The notes under the pieces were generated by a model. It ran no database searches, had not been told where the DNA came from, and saw only the letters and a list, made by a program, of their open reading frames with translations. Position numbers and translations under genes: made by a program. A stretch of DNA of 39,689 bases from Acidimicrobiaceae bacterium. GTDB lineage: Bacteria > Actinomycetota > Acidimicrobiia > Acidimicrobiales > Bog-793. Location of the stretch: the NCBI GenBank assembly GCA_003139355.1, contig PLIM01000178.1:1-39689 (forward strand), given 5' to 3'. This document shows positions 27,365 to 36,009 of this stretch, piece by piece (positions within the stretch are counted from its first letter, which is position 1; every line of letters starts with the position of its first letter).

Positions 27365-28267
27365 TCAGTCGAGCGCGGCCGTTGACTGTGAGCGGTTCGC
27401 GCGAAGCGTGCTGACGAAGCGCTCCAACCACGCGAGCATGAGCCGCGCGCCAAGTGCGATCGCCACGAGCGGCAGCAGGAGCCTCTGGCGCCCGGATGTC
27501 GAGCGACCTGCAAACCGCAGGATGGACCGGTGGTGCGCCGCGATCATCCTGTAGGGCCTGAGCGACGTCGAGCGCCCCTGCTCATGAACGACCCGGGCCG
27601 ACGGTTCGTAGAGAACCTCCCAACCGGCGCGGTGCAGTCGCCAGCAGAGGTCCACGTCCTCGACGTACATGAAGTAGGCCTCGTCGAAGCCACCAACCGC
27701 CTCGAAGGCTTCGCGTCGCACGAGAAAACCGGCACCCGACACCCAGTCGGCGTCGCGCGCCCGGTGCTGGTCGTCGCCGAGCAGCCGGTATCGGCGCGTC
27801 CACGGGTTGTCGCGCCAGAACAGGCCGACAAAGCCGTGCCCGAGCGCGTCGCCGAGGTCCGGGAACGTCCGGCCTGAGGAGTAGACCGAGCCGTCCGCCT
27901 CCAAGAGCATCGGTCCCGCCACGGCTGCATCGGGGCGCGCGTCGAGCGCTTCGGTGAGGCGCTCGATCGCGTCCGGCTCGGTGACGAGGTCGGGATTGCA
28001 GATGAACAGGAGCTCGCGCTGACTCACTTGGGCGCCGATGTTCGCTCCGGTGCCGTATCCCCCGTTGCGCGGCGACCGTATCAGGCGGCTTTGGACCTCG
28101 AGGGCTTGCAGCAGAGCAAGCGAGCCGTCGGTCGAGCCATTGTCCACCACCACGACATCGGTGACCCCGCCATGGCGCAGACTCGCCAAACAACGGGCCA
28201 GCACCTCGCCTGCGTTGTAGTTGACGACAACTGCGCCGACTCTTCGGGAGATGTCGGATGCCGGCAA
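27365..28267 (-). CDS. wbbL: Rhamnosyltransferase, WbbL family (GT2)
   Basis: WbbL transfers L-rhamnose from dTDP-rhamnose to the GlcNAc-diphospho-polyprenol linker that anchors wall polysaccharide in mycobacteria. The 300-residue GT2 protein has VGAVVVNYNAGEVL, VVVDNGSTDGSL, NGGYGTGAN, FICNPDLV, and MYVEDVDLCWRLHRAGW with the ED pair. A C-terminal hydrophobic stretch near residue 265 may bind the membrane. It begins 1 nt after the rmlD stop in the rmlB-rmlD-wbbL unit, which strongly supports dTDP-rhamnose as donor. The acceptor in this organism is not known. Confidence 0.87.
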   Translation of the reverse strand: MPASDISRRVGAVVVNYNAGEVLARCLASLRHGGVTDVVVVDNGSTDGSLALLQALEVQSRLIRSPRNGGYGTGANIGAQVSQRELLFICNPDLVTEPDAIERLTEALDARPDAAVAGPMLLEADGSVYSSGRTFPDLGDALGHGFVGLFWRDNPWTRRYRLLGDDQHRARDADWVSGAGFLVRREAFEAVGGFDEAYFMYVEDVDLCWRLHRAGWEVLYEPSARVVHEQGRSTSLRPYRMIAAHHRSILRFAGRSTSGRQRLLLPLVAIALGARLMLAWLERFVSTLRANRSQSTAALD

Positions 28268-28268
28268 C

Positions 28269-29138
28269 TCAGGCCATCAGCTCGGCGACGAGTCCTGTGA
28301 TCGCCTGCTCCCAACTCGGGAGCAGGTCCCAGCCCGCCAGCCGTAGAGCGGCGTTGTCGAGCACGGAGTTGGCGGGTCGGGGGGCGGGACGCGGCGGGCG
28401 CAGTTCGCCGGTCGAGATCGGCTCGACCCGTCCTGGATCCAGGCCCGCAGCGCGGACGACCAGGCGGGCGAACTCGTACCAGGTCGTCGAACCCTGGTTG
28501 GTCACGTGGAAGATACCGGCATGCCTACCGAGCGAAAGCTCGACCACCTTGCCGGCAAGGTCTGCGGCCGCCGTCGGGCTCCCCCGCTGGTCGTCCACGA
28601 AGCGGAGAGCTTCGCCCTGAGCGGCCAGGCGCAACACCGTCTTGACCATGTTGGCCCCCGTCGTGCTGCTCACCCATGCGGTGCGAACGATCGTGTGGCC
28701 CGGGTCGAGCTCACGTTCGCCGCCGAGCTTGGAGCGCCCGTACACCGACAACGGGTTCGGATCGTCCCACTCGAGGTACGGCCGGGGCGAGGTGCCGTCG
28801 AAGACGTAATCGGTCGACAGGTAGCACACGTGCGCCCCGACCAGGCGTGCGGCCTCGGCGATGTAGCGGGTGCCGAGGGAGTTCACGTGATACGCGCGAT
28901 CGGGATCGGACTCGCAGGCGTCGACGGCCGTCCAGGCTGCCGCGTGGATGATGATGTCTGGCTCGACGGTGCCTATGGCGGCGAGCATCGCATCACGATC
29001 GGTCAGGTCGAGAACACTTTCTTCGGGGGCGACGATGTCCAGCAAGGGGCCGCGGCGGCGTTGCGCCGCCCGGCGTTGCAGCTCGGCGACGACCTCGGTC
29101 CCGACCTGACCAGTCACGCCGGTCACGAACACACGCAC
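28269..29138 (-). CDS. rmlD: dTDP-4-dehydrorhamnose reductase
   Basis: RmlD reduces dTDP-4-keto-L-rhamnose to dTDP-L-rhamnose with NAD(P)H. From the GTG at 29138 the product has 289 residues. It shows VTGVTGQVGTEV for cofactor binding, HAAAWTAVDACE, LSTDYVFDG, and catalytic Tyr and Lys in VYGRSKLGGE, followed by TAWVSS and the RPPRPANSVLDN-like end (RPPRPAPRPANSVLD). The start follows the rmlB stop by 11 nt; an earlier ATG at 29231 would overlap rmlB by 82 nt and lacks conserved sequence. RmlA and RmlC are not in the window, so the rhamnose route is split over the genome. Confidence 0.9.
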   Translation of the reverse strand: MRVFVTGVTGQVGTEVVAELQRRAAQRRRGPLLDIVAPEESVLDLTDRDAMLAAIGTVEPDIIIHAAAWTAVDACESDPDRAYHVNSLGTRYIAEAARLVGAHVCYLSTDYVFDGTSPRPYLEWDDPNPLSVYGRSKLGGERELDPGHTIVRTAWVSSTTGANMVKTVLRLAAQGEALRFVDDQRGSPTAAADLAGKVVELSLGRHAGIFHVTNQGSTTWYEFARLVVRAAGLDPGRVEPISTGELRPPRPAPRPANSVLDNAALRLAGWDLLPSWEQAITGLVAELMA

Positions 29139-29149
29139 GACGACCGCCT

Positions 29150-30181
29150 TCAGGCTCGGCGGGCTGTCGCCGGCACGCTCGCCCAACCGGCCTCGACGAC
29201 CGGCGAACGTCCGATCAGCGGCTCCCACCACGCGCGGTTGTCGCGATACCAGTCGACCGTCGCTTCAAGGCCCGATTCGAAACGCACGGTCGGCTCCCAA
29301 CCGAGCTCGGTACGGAGCTTGGTCGAATCGAGCAGGTAGCGCCGGTCGTGCCCAGGACGGTCGGGGACGATCGTCTTGAGCGACTCAGGCCGGCCCGCCG
29401 CTTTGAGGACACCGTCGGCGATCTGCTCGATGCTCGCCTCTTGGCCGGAGCCGACGTTGTAGGTCTCGCCGACCGTGCCGTCGGTGAGGACGAGCTCGAT
29501 GGCGCGACAGTGGTCCTCGACGTGCAGCCACTCACGCCGGTTCTTCGTCGAGGCGTACAACGGGAGCGTCTGGCCCTCGAGAGCCCGTGTGGCGAACAGC
29601 GCGATGACCTTCTCGGGGAATTGGTACGGGCCGTAGTTGTTGCAGCAGTTCGTGATCGTCGCCGGGAGACCGAAGGTTTCGATGTACGACCGGACCACGT
29701 GGTCAGCGCCGGCCTTGGAGGCGTTGTAGGGGGTACGCGGCCGGTACGGGGAGTCCTCGTTGAACGACTCGTCGCTGTCGAGCGCGAGGTCCCCGTAGAC
29801 CTCGCAGGTCGAGATGTGGTGGAACCTCGCAACCCCGGCTCGGCGAGCGGCCTCGCAGAGCGATTGGGTCCCGAGCACGTTCGTCCTGAAGAAACGGGCC
29901 GGGTCCAAGATGGCCAGGCTGTTGTGCGACTCGGCCGCGAAGTGCACGACCGTCTCGATCCCGTGCTGGTTGAGCGTGGCCTCGACCAAGGGCTGGTCGC
30001 AGATGTCCCCATGGACGAAGATCACCCGGCCTGAGCTCTCGAGCTCGGCGAGGCTGCGACGGTCCCCGGCGTAGGTCAATGCGTCGAGAACGACGAGCTG
30101 GTCCTCTGGTCGACGCGCTGCCCAGTACCGCACGAAATTGGAACCGATGAAGCCCGCGCCGCCGGTGATGAGCAATTTCAT
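29150..30181 (-). CDS. rmlB: dTDP-glucose 4,6-dehydratase with TCE in place of TDE
   Basis: RmlB oxidises and dehydrates dTDP-glucose to dTDP-4-keto-6-deoxyglucose. The 343-residue product has GGAGFIGSN (7-15), DALTYAGD, HFAAESH (80-86), catalytic Tyr152 and Lys156 in PYNASK, NNYGPYQFPEKVI, and RREWLHVEDHC. The usual STDEVYG reads STCEVYG (124-130): Cys126 replaces the catalytic Asp while Glu127 stays. HFAAESH is followed by NSLAI instead of VDRSI. GDP-mannose 4,6-dehydratases have Ser at this place, so activity is possible. It is followed by rmlD and wbbL. TAGCCT lies 9 nt before the ATG. Confidence 0.88.
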   Translation of the reverse strand: MKLLITGGAGFIGSNFVRYWAARRPEDQLVVLDALTYAGDRRSLAELESSGRVIFVHGDICDQPLVEATLNQHGIETVVHFAAESHNSLAILDPARFFRTNVLGTQSLCEAARRAGVARFHHISTCEVYGDLALDSDESFNEDSPYRPRTPYNASKAGADHVVRSYIETFGLPATITNCCNNYGPYQFPEKVIALFATRALEGQTLPLYASTKNRREWLHVEDHCRAIELVLTDGTVGETYNVGSGQEASIEQIADGVLKAAGRPESLKTIVPDRPGHDRRYLLDSTKLRTELGWEPTVRFESGLEATVDWYRDNRAWWEPLIGRSPVVEAGWASVPATARRA

Positions 30182-30190
30182 GACCGGTCC

Positions 30191-30196
30191 AGGCTA
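30191..30196 (-). promoter_or_regulatory. Putative -10 box of rmlB-rmlD-wbbL
   Basis: TAGCCT ends 9 nt before the ATG at 30181. A weak -35 (TTCCGG) lies 17 nt further upstream. Confidence 0.5.
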
Positions 30197-30261
30197 ATCG
30201 CCCACAGCCGGGGCCGGAATCACCCGGAGCCGCTACAGCGCCGTGCCCACCTGGCCACGGC

Positions 30262-31248
30262 TCAGCGGACGTGGACGACGTCACCCGCGGAGACGGTGCG
30301 GATGCAGCCACCGGTGGAGACGAGAAGGCACCCGGCATCGTCGAGGCCCAGGGCCCTGCCGGTGACGGTCCCGTCTACGAGCTCGACGCGGACCTCGCGC
30401 CCGATCGTCGCGCAAGCCTGCAGGTACTGAGATGCGAGACCGCGGCGTCCCTCGTGACTGGCAAGCATGGCGCTGCACGTACCGATCCCTGCCAGCAGCC
30501 GACCGGTGAGCTCGCTCCGGTCGATCTGACGTCCAGCAATGCGGTTCAGCGAGGTGGCGCTAGCGGCAATGGAGACCAAGTCGGGATCCTGCGAGTCCGC
30601 CGGCGGCCAGCCCGGGGCCCAGTTCACGTTGATCCCGATGCCCACGACGACCCAGTTGGACCTCCGGGCGACCCGCCCGCCCGGGCCATCTTCAGTGCTG
30701 GGCGGCAAGATCTCCGACAGGATGCCCGCGACCTTCTGTTCGGCCTCGGCGCGCCGGGCGTGAGCTTCCGCGTTGCCCCCGGCGCCGCCGGTGACCATGA
30801 TCAGGTCATTCGGCCACTTCAGTGACAGCTCGACTCCGGCGGCCGCCCGGCAGGCTTGAACTGCTGCGAGCGCCACGGCCCAGGCGGCGAGATGAAGCTG
30901 TTCGGGACCCAAGTCCGCCTTGAGCAGGATCGAGCACAGCACCGCAGTGCCCGGCGGCGCTACCCAGCTCCTGGCGAGCCGGCCTCGGCCCTCACTTTGG
31001 TGCTCGGCCACGACCGCATAGCCTTCGGGGACCTCAAGACCACCTGGCAGCCCGGCGCTCGCAAGGTTGAGCAGGTACCGGTTCGTCGAATCCACGACCT
31101 GCAGGCGCTCCGGCACGGCGAAGGGAACCGGGCCCTCGTTGGTGGTGTCCCGCGTCACGACGGGGTCGCCGTAGTGACGCTCGCGGGTAGCCTGCTCGAC
31201 TGAGCACTCCCGCACGCGTGGTCCGTCGGCTCGCGGCGCCTGCTCCAT
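30262..31248 (-). CDS. birA: Biotin-[acetyl-CoA-carboxylase] ligase without DNA-binding domain
   Basis: BirA makes biotinyl-AMP and attaches biotin to the carboxyl carrier lysine. The 328-residue protein has STNRYL (54-59), [10 protein letters not shown] (86-95), KWPNDL (144-149) and [11 protein letters not shown], in family order, and a C-terminal SH3-like end. There is no N-terminal helix-turn-helix, so it should not be a repressor like the E. coli protein. About 19 extra residues (near 153-171) follow KWPNDL. It diverges from a biotin carboxylase/BCCP gene that begins 33 nt away, its probable substrate. TAGCCT lies 9 nt before the ATG at 31248. Confidence 0.9.
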   Translation of the reverse strand: MEQAPRADGPRVRECSVEQATRERHYGDPVVTRDTTNEGPVPFAVPERLQVVDSTNRYLLNLASAGLPGGLEVPEGYAVVAEHQSEGRGRLARSWVAPPGTAVLCSILLKADLGPEQLHLAAWAVALAAVQACRAAAGVELSLKWPNDLIMVTGGAGGNAEAHARRAEAEQKVAGILSEILPPSTEDGPGGRVARRSNWVVVGIGINVNWAPGWPPADSQDPDLVSIAASATSLNRIAGRQIDRSELTGRLLAGIGTCSAMLASHEGRRGLASQYLQACATIGREVRVELVDGTVTGRALGLDDAGCLLVSTGGCIRTVSAGDVVHVR

Positions 31249-31257
31249 TGGGAGGCG

Positions 31258-31263
31258 AGGCTA
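31258..31263 (-). promoter_or_regulatory. Putative -10 box of birA
   Basis: TAGCCT ends 9 nt before the birA ATG. It overlaps the region expected to hold the -10 of the divergent carboxylase gene (CTAGGT on the plus strand). Confidence 0.45.
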
Positions 31264-31271
31264 GGTCGAGG

Positions 31272-31278
31272 AAGGAGG
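31272..31278 (+). promoter_or_regulatory. Ribosome-binding site of the carboxylase gene
   Basis: AAGGAGG lies 3 nt before the GTG at 31282. It is the strongest Shine-Dalgarno in the window and fixes this start, although the spacer is short. Confidence 0.65.
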
Positions 31279-31281
31279 GCC

Positions 31282-33114
31282 GTGTTCCACAAGGTGCTCG
31301 TGGCCAACCGCGGCGAGATCGCCGTGCGGGTCGTCCGAACCTGCCGCGAGCTCGGGATCGCGACGGTCGCTGTCTACTCCGAGCTGGACCGCGACGCGCT
31401 CCATGTCCGTCTCGCCGACGAGGCATACGCCTTGGGTGGCCAGACCGCGACCGAGAGCTACCTCGCGACCGAAGCCATCTTGGACGCCCTGGCGCGCAGC
31501 GGTGCCGACGCGGTGCATCCGGGGTACGGGTTCCTCGCCGAGAGCTCGGCGTTCGCTCGGGCGGTCGCCGCCGCCGGTGCGACCTTCGTAGGACCGCCGC
31601 CCGGTGCGATCGAGACCATGGGCGACAAGATCAGTGCTCGGCTCGCTGCCGAGCGTGCAGGCGTCGCCAGCGTCCCTGGCCGGAGTGAGCCGATTACCAA
31701 CCTCGCCGAGGTCATCGCCTTCGGCGACTCCTACGGCTGGCCGGTCGCGATCAAGGCGGCGTTTGGCGGTGGTGGTCGCGGAATCAAGATCGTCGCCAGC
31801 GCCACCGATGTCGCCTCCGCCCTGGAATCTGCCCGGCGTGAGGCTCAGTCCTCCTTCGGGCACGGCGAGGTCTATGTCGAGCGCTATCTCAGCTGGCCCC
31901 GCCACATCGAGATGCAAGTGTTCGCCGACCGCTACGGGAACGCGGTGTGGCTGGGCGAGCGGGACTGTTCCTGCCAGCGCCGTCATCAGAAGCTCCTCGA
32001 AGAGAGTCCTGCGGCACAGTTCCCCGACGAGCTTCGCCGGGCCATGGGCACCGCCTCGGTCCGGATCTGCCGGGCGTGCAACTACGAAGGCGCCGGGACG
32101 GTCGAGTTCCTGTACGAGGACGGGAGCTTCTACTTCCTGGAGATGAACACCCGACTGCAGGTGGAGCACCCCGTCACCGAGATGCTGACCGGGCTCGACC
32201 TCGTCGAGTGGCAGTTGCGTGTCGCGGCAGGTGAGCCGCTCCCGTTGTCGCAAGATGCAATCGCTTCACTGAGCCGGGGACACGCCATCGAGGCGAGGAT
32301 CAACGCCGAGGATCCGGCAGCCGGCAAGTTCCTCCCCAGCCCCGGCACCATCACCAGGCTCCGTCTTCCCCAGGGTTTCGGGGTGAGGTCGGACTCCGGC
32401 TTCGAGTCCGGAGACACGGTCAGCCAGTTCTACGACAACCTGGTCGCGAAGATCATCGTCTGGGGTGAGGACCGCGACGCTGCCCGCCACAGGTTGCTGC
32501 GGGCGCTGTCGGAGACCGAGGTCGAGGGCATTGCGACGACCAGCCCGGCGATTCAGGCGATCCTCGCACACACCGACTTCATCGAAGCCCGCCACTCGAC
32601 TCGTTGGCTGGAGGAGTGCCTCGACCTGTCGGATATCGCCGCGTCGGAGCCGGCGAACCGACCGCCGCGGGGCACCGAGGGCCGCCACGGCACCGAGGGC
32701 CGCCACGGCACCGGGAACCCCCACGGCACCGAGAACATGGTGATCCGGGAGGTCGACGCCGAAGTCGACGGGCGCCGTTACCGGGTGAGGCTCTGGGTGC
32801 CCGACACCGACACCGCCGCCGCCGGCCGGCCGGCGCTGGCGGGCAGGCGAACGCCCGCCGTTTCCCGACCGCGTGCGACCACCGGACCGGTGCTCGCCGC
32901 CGACGGGAAGGTCACGGTTCCGATGCAGGGGACGATCATCAAGGTGCTCGTGACCGAGGGCGACCCCGTCGAAGCCGACCAGACCTTGTGTGTACTGGAG
33001 GCCATGAAGATGGAGAACCCGATCAGCGCGGACCGAGCGGGAACGGTGAAGGAACTGCACGTCTCGGTCGGTGACTCGCTCGGCGCGGGCGACGTCGTGG
33101 CGGTCATCGGGTGA
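31282..33114 (+). CDS. Acyl-CoA carboxylase alpha subunit (biotin carboxylase plus BCCP)
   Basis: The 610-residue protein combines an ATP-grasp biotin carboxylase (residues 1 to about 450) and a biotin carboxyl carrier domain (about 535-610). Motifs are [48 protein letters not shown] and [11 protein letters not shown] with biotinyl Lys576. It carboxylates biotin and hands it to a separate beta subunit that makes malonyl- or propionyl-derived CoA esters; that subunit is not in the window. Actinobacterial AccA3 has this layout. The linker at 463-485 is a tandem repeat of Arg, His, Gly, Thr and Glu. The divergent birA probably biotinylates it. It overlaps the next gene by 4 nt. Confidence 0.93.
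   Translation: MFHKVLVANRGEIAVRVVRTCRELGIATVAVYSELDRDALHVRLADEAYALGGQTATESYLATEAILDALARSGADAVHPGYGFLAESSAFARAVAAAGATFVGPPPGAIETMGDKISARLAAERAGVASVPGRSEPITNLAEVIAFGDSYGWPVAIKAAFGGGGRGIKIVASATDVASALESARREAQSSFGHGEVYVERYLSWPRHIEMQVFADRYGNAVWLGERDCSCQRRHQKLLEESPAAQFPDELRRAMGTASVRICRACNYEGAGTVEFLYEDGSFYFLEMNTRLQVEHPVTEMLTGLDLVEWQLRVAAGEPLPLSQDAIASLSRGHAIEARINAEDPAAGKFLPSPGTITRLRLPQGFGVRSDSGFESGDTVSQFYDNLVAKIIVWGEDRDAARHRLLRALSETEVEGIATTSPAIQAILAHTDFIEARHSTRWLEECLDLSDIAASEPANRPPRGTEGRHGTEGRHGTGNPHGTENMVIREVDAEVDGRRYRVRLWVPDTDTAAAGRPALAGRRTPAVSRPRATTGPVLAADGKVTVPMQGTIIKVLVTEGDPVEADQTLCVLEAMKMENPISADRAGTVKELHVSVGDSLGAGDVVAVIG
32668..32736. repeat. 18-bp repeat in the carboxylase linker
   Basis: Nearly four 18 bp units built on CGCCACGGCACCGAGGGC lie between the biotin carboxylase and carrier domains. 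They code for a six-residue motif of Arg, His, Gly, Thr, Glu and Gly, with substitutions in the last copy. The frame is kept in all copies. Confidence 0.8.
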
Positions 33115-34292
33115 GCCACGTGGAAACCGCGGCCGCCAAGCAACAAGCACGGATGACGATCACCGGCGCCGGCGACCGGCTGATCGCGCTGTCGCGGACG
33201 ATCCACGGCCACCCGGAAATCGGCTTCGAGGAGGAGCGGGCGTCGACCTGGTGCGCCGAGGCTCTTACCGATGGCGGGTACACCGTCGAGCGGGGGATCT
33301 GCGGGTTGCCGACCGCGTTCGCTGCCAGTGCCGGGACCGGGCCGCTCACGGTCGCGATCTGCGCCGAGTACGACGCCCTTCCCGGGATCGGCCATGCCTG
33401 CGGCCACAACGTGATCGCGTCCTGCGCCGTTGGCGCCGCACTTGGGTTGGCGCCCCTCGCGGACGACCTGGGCATCACTGTTCGCGTGCTCGGCACGCCG
33501 GCGGAAGAAGGCGGCGGCGGCAAGGTCCTCATGATGCAGCGCGGTGGGTTCGACGGCGTCAACGCCGCGCTCATGGTGCACCCGGCCCCGAGCGAGCTCG
33601 ATCGGATGCCATGCCTCGCCGTGAGCCATTTCGACCTCCGCTACACCGGCAAGGAAGCGCACGCTTCGGCGTTCCCCGAGCGGGGCGTCAATGCCGCAGA
33701 TGCGATCACGGTTGCCCAGGTCGCGATCGGGCTGCTCCGCCAGCACTCGGGCCCCGACGATCAGGTCCACGGGATCGTCACCTACGGCGGTGCTGCCCCG
33801 AATATCGTGCCCGCACTGGCCGTGGCGAAGTTCTACGTACGTGCGGAGACTCTTGAAGCCCTCTCGGTCTGGGAGCCGAGAGTCATGAGATGTTTCGAAG
33901 CGGGCGCGCTGGCGACGGGTGCCCTTCTCGAAGTGGTGCCCCAAGCGCCCCGGTACTCGGAGTTCCTCACCGACGAGCCGATGGCGGCGATCTACCGCAG
34001 CAACGCCGAGGCAATTGGCCGCGTCTTTGAGGCTGGGGCGCAAGCGGCCATGAGAGCGTCGACCGACATGGGCAACGTGTCGCTCGCGATCCCTTCGATC
34101 CACCCGCTTCTCGCCATCGACTCACTCCCGGCGGTCAACCATCAGGCCGAATTCGCAGCGGCTGCCGCGAGCCCGGCAGCCGATCGTGCCGTGCTCGACG
34201 GCGCCGTGGCCATGGCGTGGACGACGATCGACCTCGCCAGTGACGAGGTCGTGCGCCGGCGCCTGAGCGCGACGGCGTACCGGCACGCTTGA
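33111..34292 (+). CDS. M20-family amidohydrolase/peptidase
   Basis: The 393-residue protein is a zinc-dependent amidohydrolase of the M20 family, ACY1L2/AbgB-like branch. It has [28 protein letters not shown] with metal-binding Asp and His residues, [11 protein letters not shown] with the catalytic Glu pair, and a dimerisation domain near residues 180-290. Members cut amide bonds of acylated amino acids, aminobenzoyl-glutamate or short dipeptides. The GTG start overlaps the carboxylase stop by 4 nt (GTGA), so both are probably made together, but no shared pathway is obvious. No signal peptide, so cytosolic. The substrate is unknown. Confidence 0.88.
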   Translation: MSHVETAAAKQQARMTITGAGDRLIALSRTIHGHPEIGFEEERASTWCAEALTDGGYTVERGICGLPTAFAASAGTGPLTVAICAEYDALPGIGHACGHNVIASCAVGAALGLAPLADDLGITVRVLGTPAEEGGGGKVLMMQRGGFDGVNAALMVHPAPSELDRMPCLAVSHFDLRYTGKEAHASAFPERGVNAADAITVAQVAIGLLRQHSGPDDQVHGIVTYGGAAPNIVPALAVAKFYVRAETLEALSVWEPRVMRCFEAGALATGALLEVVPQAPRYSEFLTDEPMAAIYRSNAEAIGRVFEAGAQAAMRASTDMGNVSLAIPSIHPLLAIDSLPAVNHQAEFAAAAASPAADRAVLDGAVAMAWTTIDLASDEVVRRRLSATAYRHA

Positions 34293-34300
34293 ACCTTCGA

Positions 34301-34346
34301 TCCTCGAGATCGCGCCGCCGGCGGACGGCGGGTCCTCGAGATCGCG
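34301..34346. repeat. 14-bp direct repeats flanking a hairpin
   Basis: TCCTCGAGATCGCG occurs exactly at 34301-34314 and 34333-34346, on either side of a GC-rich hairpin, in the gap between two convergent genes. The second copy ends right at the mutase stop codon. Confidence 0.7.
34315..34331. terminator. Putative bidirectional terminator hairpin
   Basis: CCGCCG and CGGCGG form a perfect 6 bp stem with a 5 nt loop, between the convergent M20 and mutase genes. There is no U tract, which is common in high-GC actinobacteria. Confidence 0.45.
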
Positions 34347-35936
34347 TCAACGGCTCGGCCGGTACTCCCCGAAGACGTCGCGCAGCGCGTCCGACACCTC
34401 TCCCAGCGTCGCGCGGCGCTTCAGTGCCTCGCGCATGGGAACAAGGAGGTTCTGTGTGCCATGGGCAGCCGCCCGCACATCGTCGATCGCCGCGTCGACG
34501 CCGGCCTGGTCCCGCGATGCCCGAAGCGCGCGCAGGCGCTCGACCTGGTCGTGCTGCAGGGACGGGTCCAGGGGGAAGACCTCCGGCTCTCCTGTGTCCT
34601 CGTCGACGAACCGGTTGACACCGACGACGATCTCGGCTCCTGACTCGACGGCCTTGGCGTACTCATAGGCTGCCTGCTCGATCTCGTCCTGCATGAAGCC
34701 GGCCTCGATCGCAGCCACCGCGCCGCCGAGGGCGTCGATACGCGCGATGTAGGCGAGCGCGGCGCGTTCGACTTCGTTGGTCATCGTTTCGACGAAATAG
34801 GAGCCGGCCAGCGGGTCGACGGTGTCGGTCACTCCCGATTCGAACGCGATCACCTGCTGGGTTCGAAGCGCGAGCTTGGCCGCGTGCTCGGTCGGGAGCC
34901 CGATTGCCTCGTCGAAGCCGTTGGTGTGGAGGCTCTGGGTTCCGCCGAGGACCGCGGCGAGAGCCTGTAGCGCCACTCGAACGATGTTGTCGTCGCTTTG
35001 CTGGGCCGTCAGCGTCGAACCCCCGGTCTGGGTGTGGAAGCGGAGGCGTTTCGATCTCTCGTCCAAAGCGCCGAAGCGCTCCGTCATCGTCCGGGCCCAG
35101 ATCCTGCGCGCAGCTCTGTACTTCGCGACCTCTTGGAACAGGTCGTTGTGGGCATTAAAGAAGAACGAGAGCCGCGGCGCGAAGGCATCGACGTCAAGGC
35201 CCGCATCCAGCGCGGCTTGCACGTAGGCGATCCCGTTCGCGAGCGTGAACGCCAGCTCCTGAACCGCTGTCGAGCCCGCTTCACGGATGTGATAGCCGGA
35301 GATCGAGATCGTGTTCCAGCCCGGGATCCGCTTAGCGCAGTAGGCGAAGGTGTCGGTCACCAGGCGCATGGAAGGCCGGGGCGGGTAGATGTAGGTGCCG
35401 CGGGCGACGTATTCCTTGAGGATGTCGTTCTGGATGGTGCCACTGATGGACGACGGAGCGACACCCTGCTCGTCGGCCACGAGCTCGTAGAGCAGCAGCA
35501 GGACCGCCGCCGTGGCGTTGATCGTCATCGAGGTGGACACGCTGTCGAGGGGAAGCCCGGCAAGCAGGCTGCGCATGTCGTCGATCGAGTCGATGGCCAC
35601 GCCGACCTTGCCGACCTCGCCCTCTGCAAGCGGGTGGTCGGAGTCGTATCCCATCTGGGTGGGCAGGTCGAACGCGCACGACAGCCCGGTCTGGCCGGCC
35701 TCGAGCAGGAACTTGAAACGTTCGTTGGTCTCCTCGGCGGTCCCGAACCCGGCGTACTGGCGCATCGTCCAGAGCCGGCCACGGTACATGTCGCGCTGAA
35801 CTCCCCGTGTGTAGGGGTAGACGCCGGGCTCGCCGAGCTCGAGCACCGGATCGAAGCCCTCCAGATCCTCCGCGACGTAGCGGCTTCGGATCTCGATGCC
35901 GGAGTCGGTCCGGCGCACAGCTTCACCGGTCGCCAT
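34347..35936 (-). CDS. Methylmalonyl-CoA mutase-type large subunit, no B12-binding domain
   Basis: The 529-residue protein is the substrate-binding barrel of an adenosylcobalamin-dependent acyl-CoA mutase. It has [18 protein letters not shown] with Tyr61, [31 protein letters not shown] with Arg179, and SGYHIREAG with His216. Tyr61 and Arg179 match the residues of methylmalonyl-CoA mutases; isobutyryl-CoA mutases have Phe and Gln there. The cobalamin-binding domain (DxHxxG) is absent, so a separate small subunit is needed and is not in the window. The ATG at 35936 follows a good promoter (GTGACA-N18-TACGCT) with 6 nt spacing. The open frame upstream overlaps the MoeB gene and is not conserved. 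Confidence 0.9.
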   Translation of the reverse strand: MATGEAVRRTDSGIEIRSRYVAEDLEGFDPVLELGEPGVYPYTRGVQRDMYRGRLWTMRQYAGFGTAEETNERFKFLLEAGQTGLSCAFDLPTQMGYDSDHPLAEGEVGKVGVAIDSIDDMRSLLAGLPLDSVSTSMTINATAAVLLLLYELVADEQGVAPSSISGTIQNDILKEYVARGTYIYPPRPSMRLVTDTFAYCAKRIPGWNTISISGYHIREAGSTAVQELAFTLANGIAYVQAALDAGLDVDAFAPRLSFFFNAHNDLFQEVAKYRAARRIWARTMTERFGALDERSKRLRFHTQTGGSTLTAQQSDDNIVRVALQALAAVLGGTQSLHTNGFDEAIGLPTEHAAKLALRTQQVIAFESGVTDTVDPLAGSYFVETMTNEVERAALAYIARIDALGGAVAAIEAGFMQDEIEQAAYEYAKAVESGAEIVVGVNRFVDEDTGEPEVFPLDPSLQHDQVERLRALRASRDQAGVDAAIDDVRAAAHGTQNLLVPMREALKRRATLGEVSDALRDVFGEYRPSR

Positions 35937-35942
35937 CGACAA

Positions 35943-35972
35943 AGCGTAAGTTTGTGCCGCCGAGGTTGTCAC
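35943..35972 (-). promoter_or_regulatory. Promoter of the mutase gene
   Basis: GTGACA and TACGCT are separated by 18 nt, and TACGCT ends 6 nt before the ATG at 35936. It predicts a leaderless mRNA and is the best -35/-10 pair among the leader-free genes here. Confidence 0.6.
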
Positions 35973-36009
35973 CTCGGGTCTCGTGCCGTTCGGTGCGGTG
36001 CGCGCCGGC

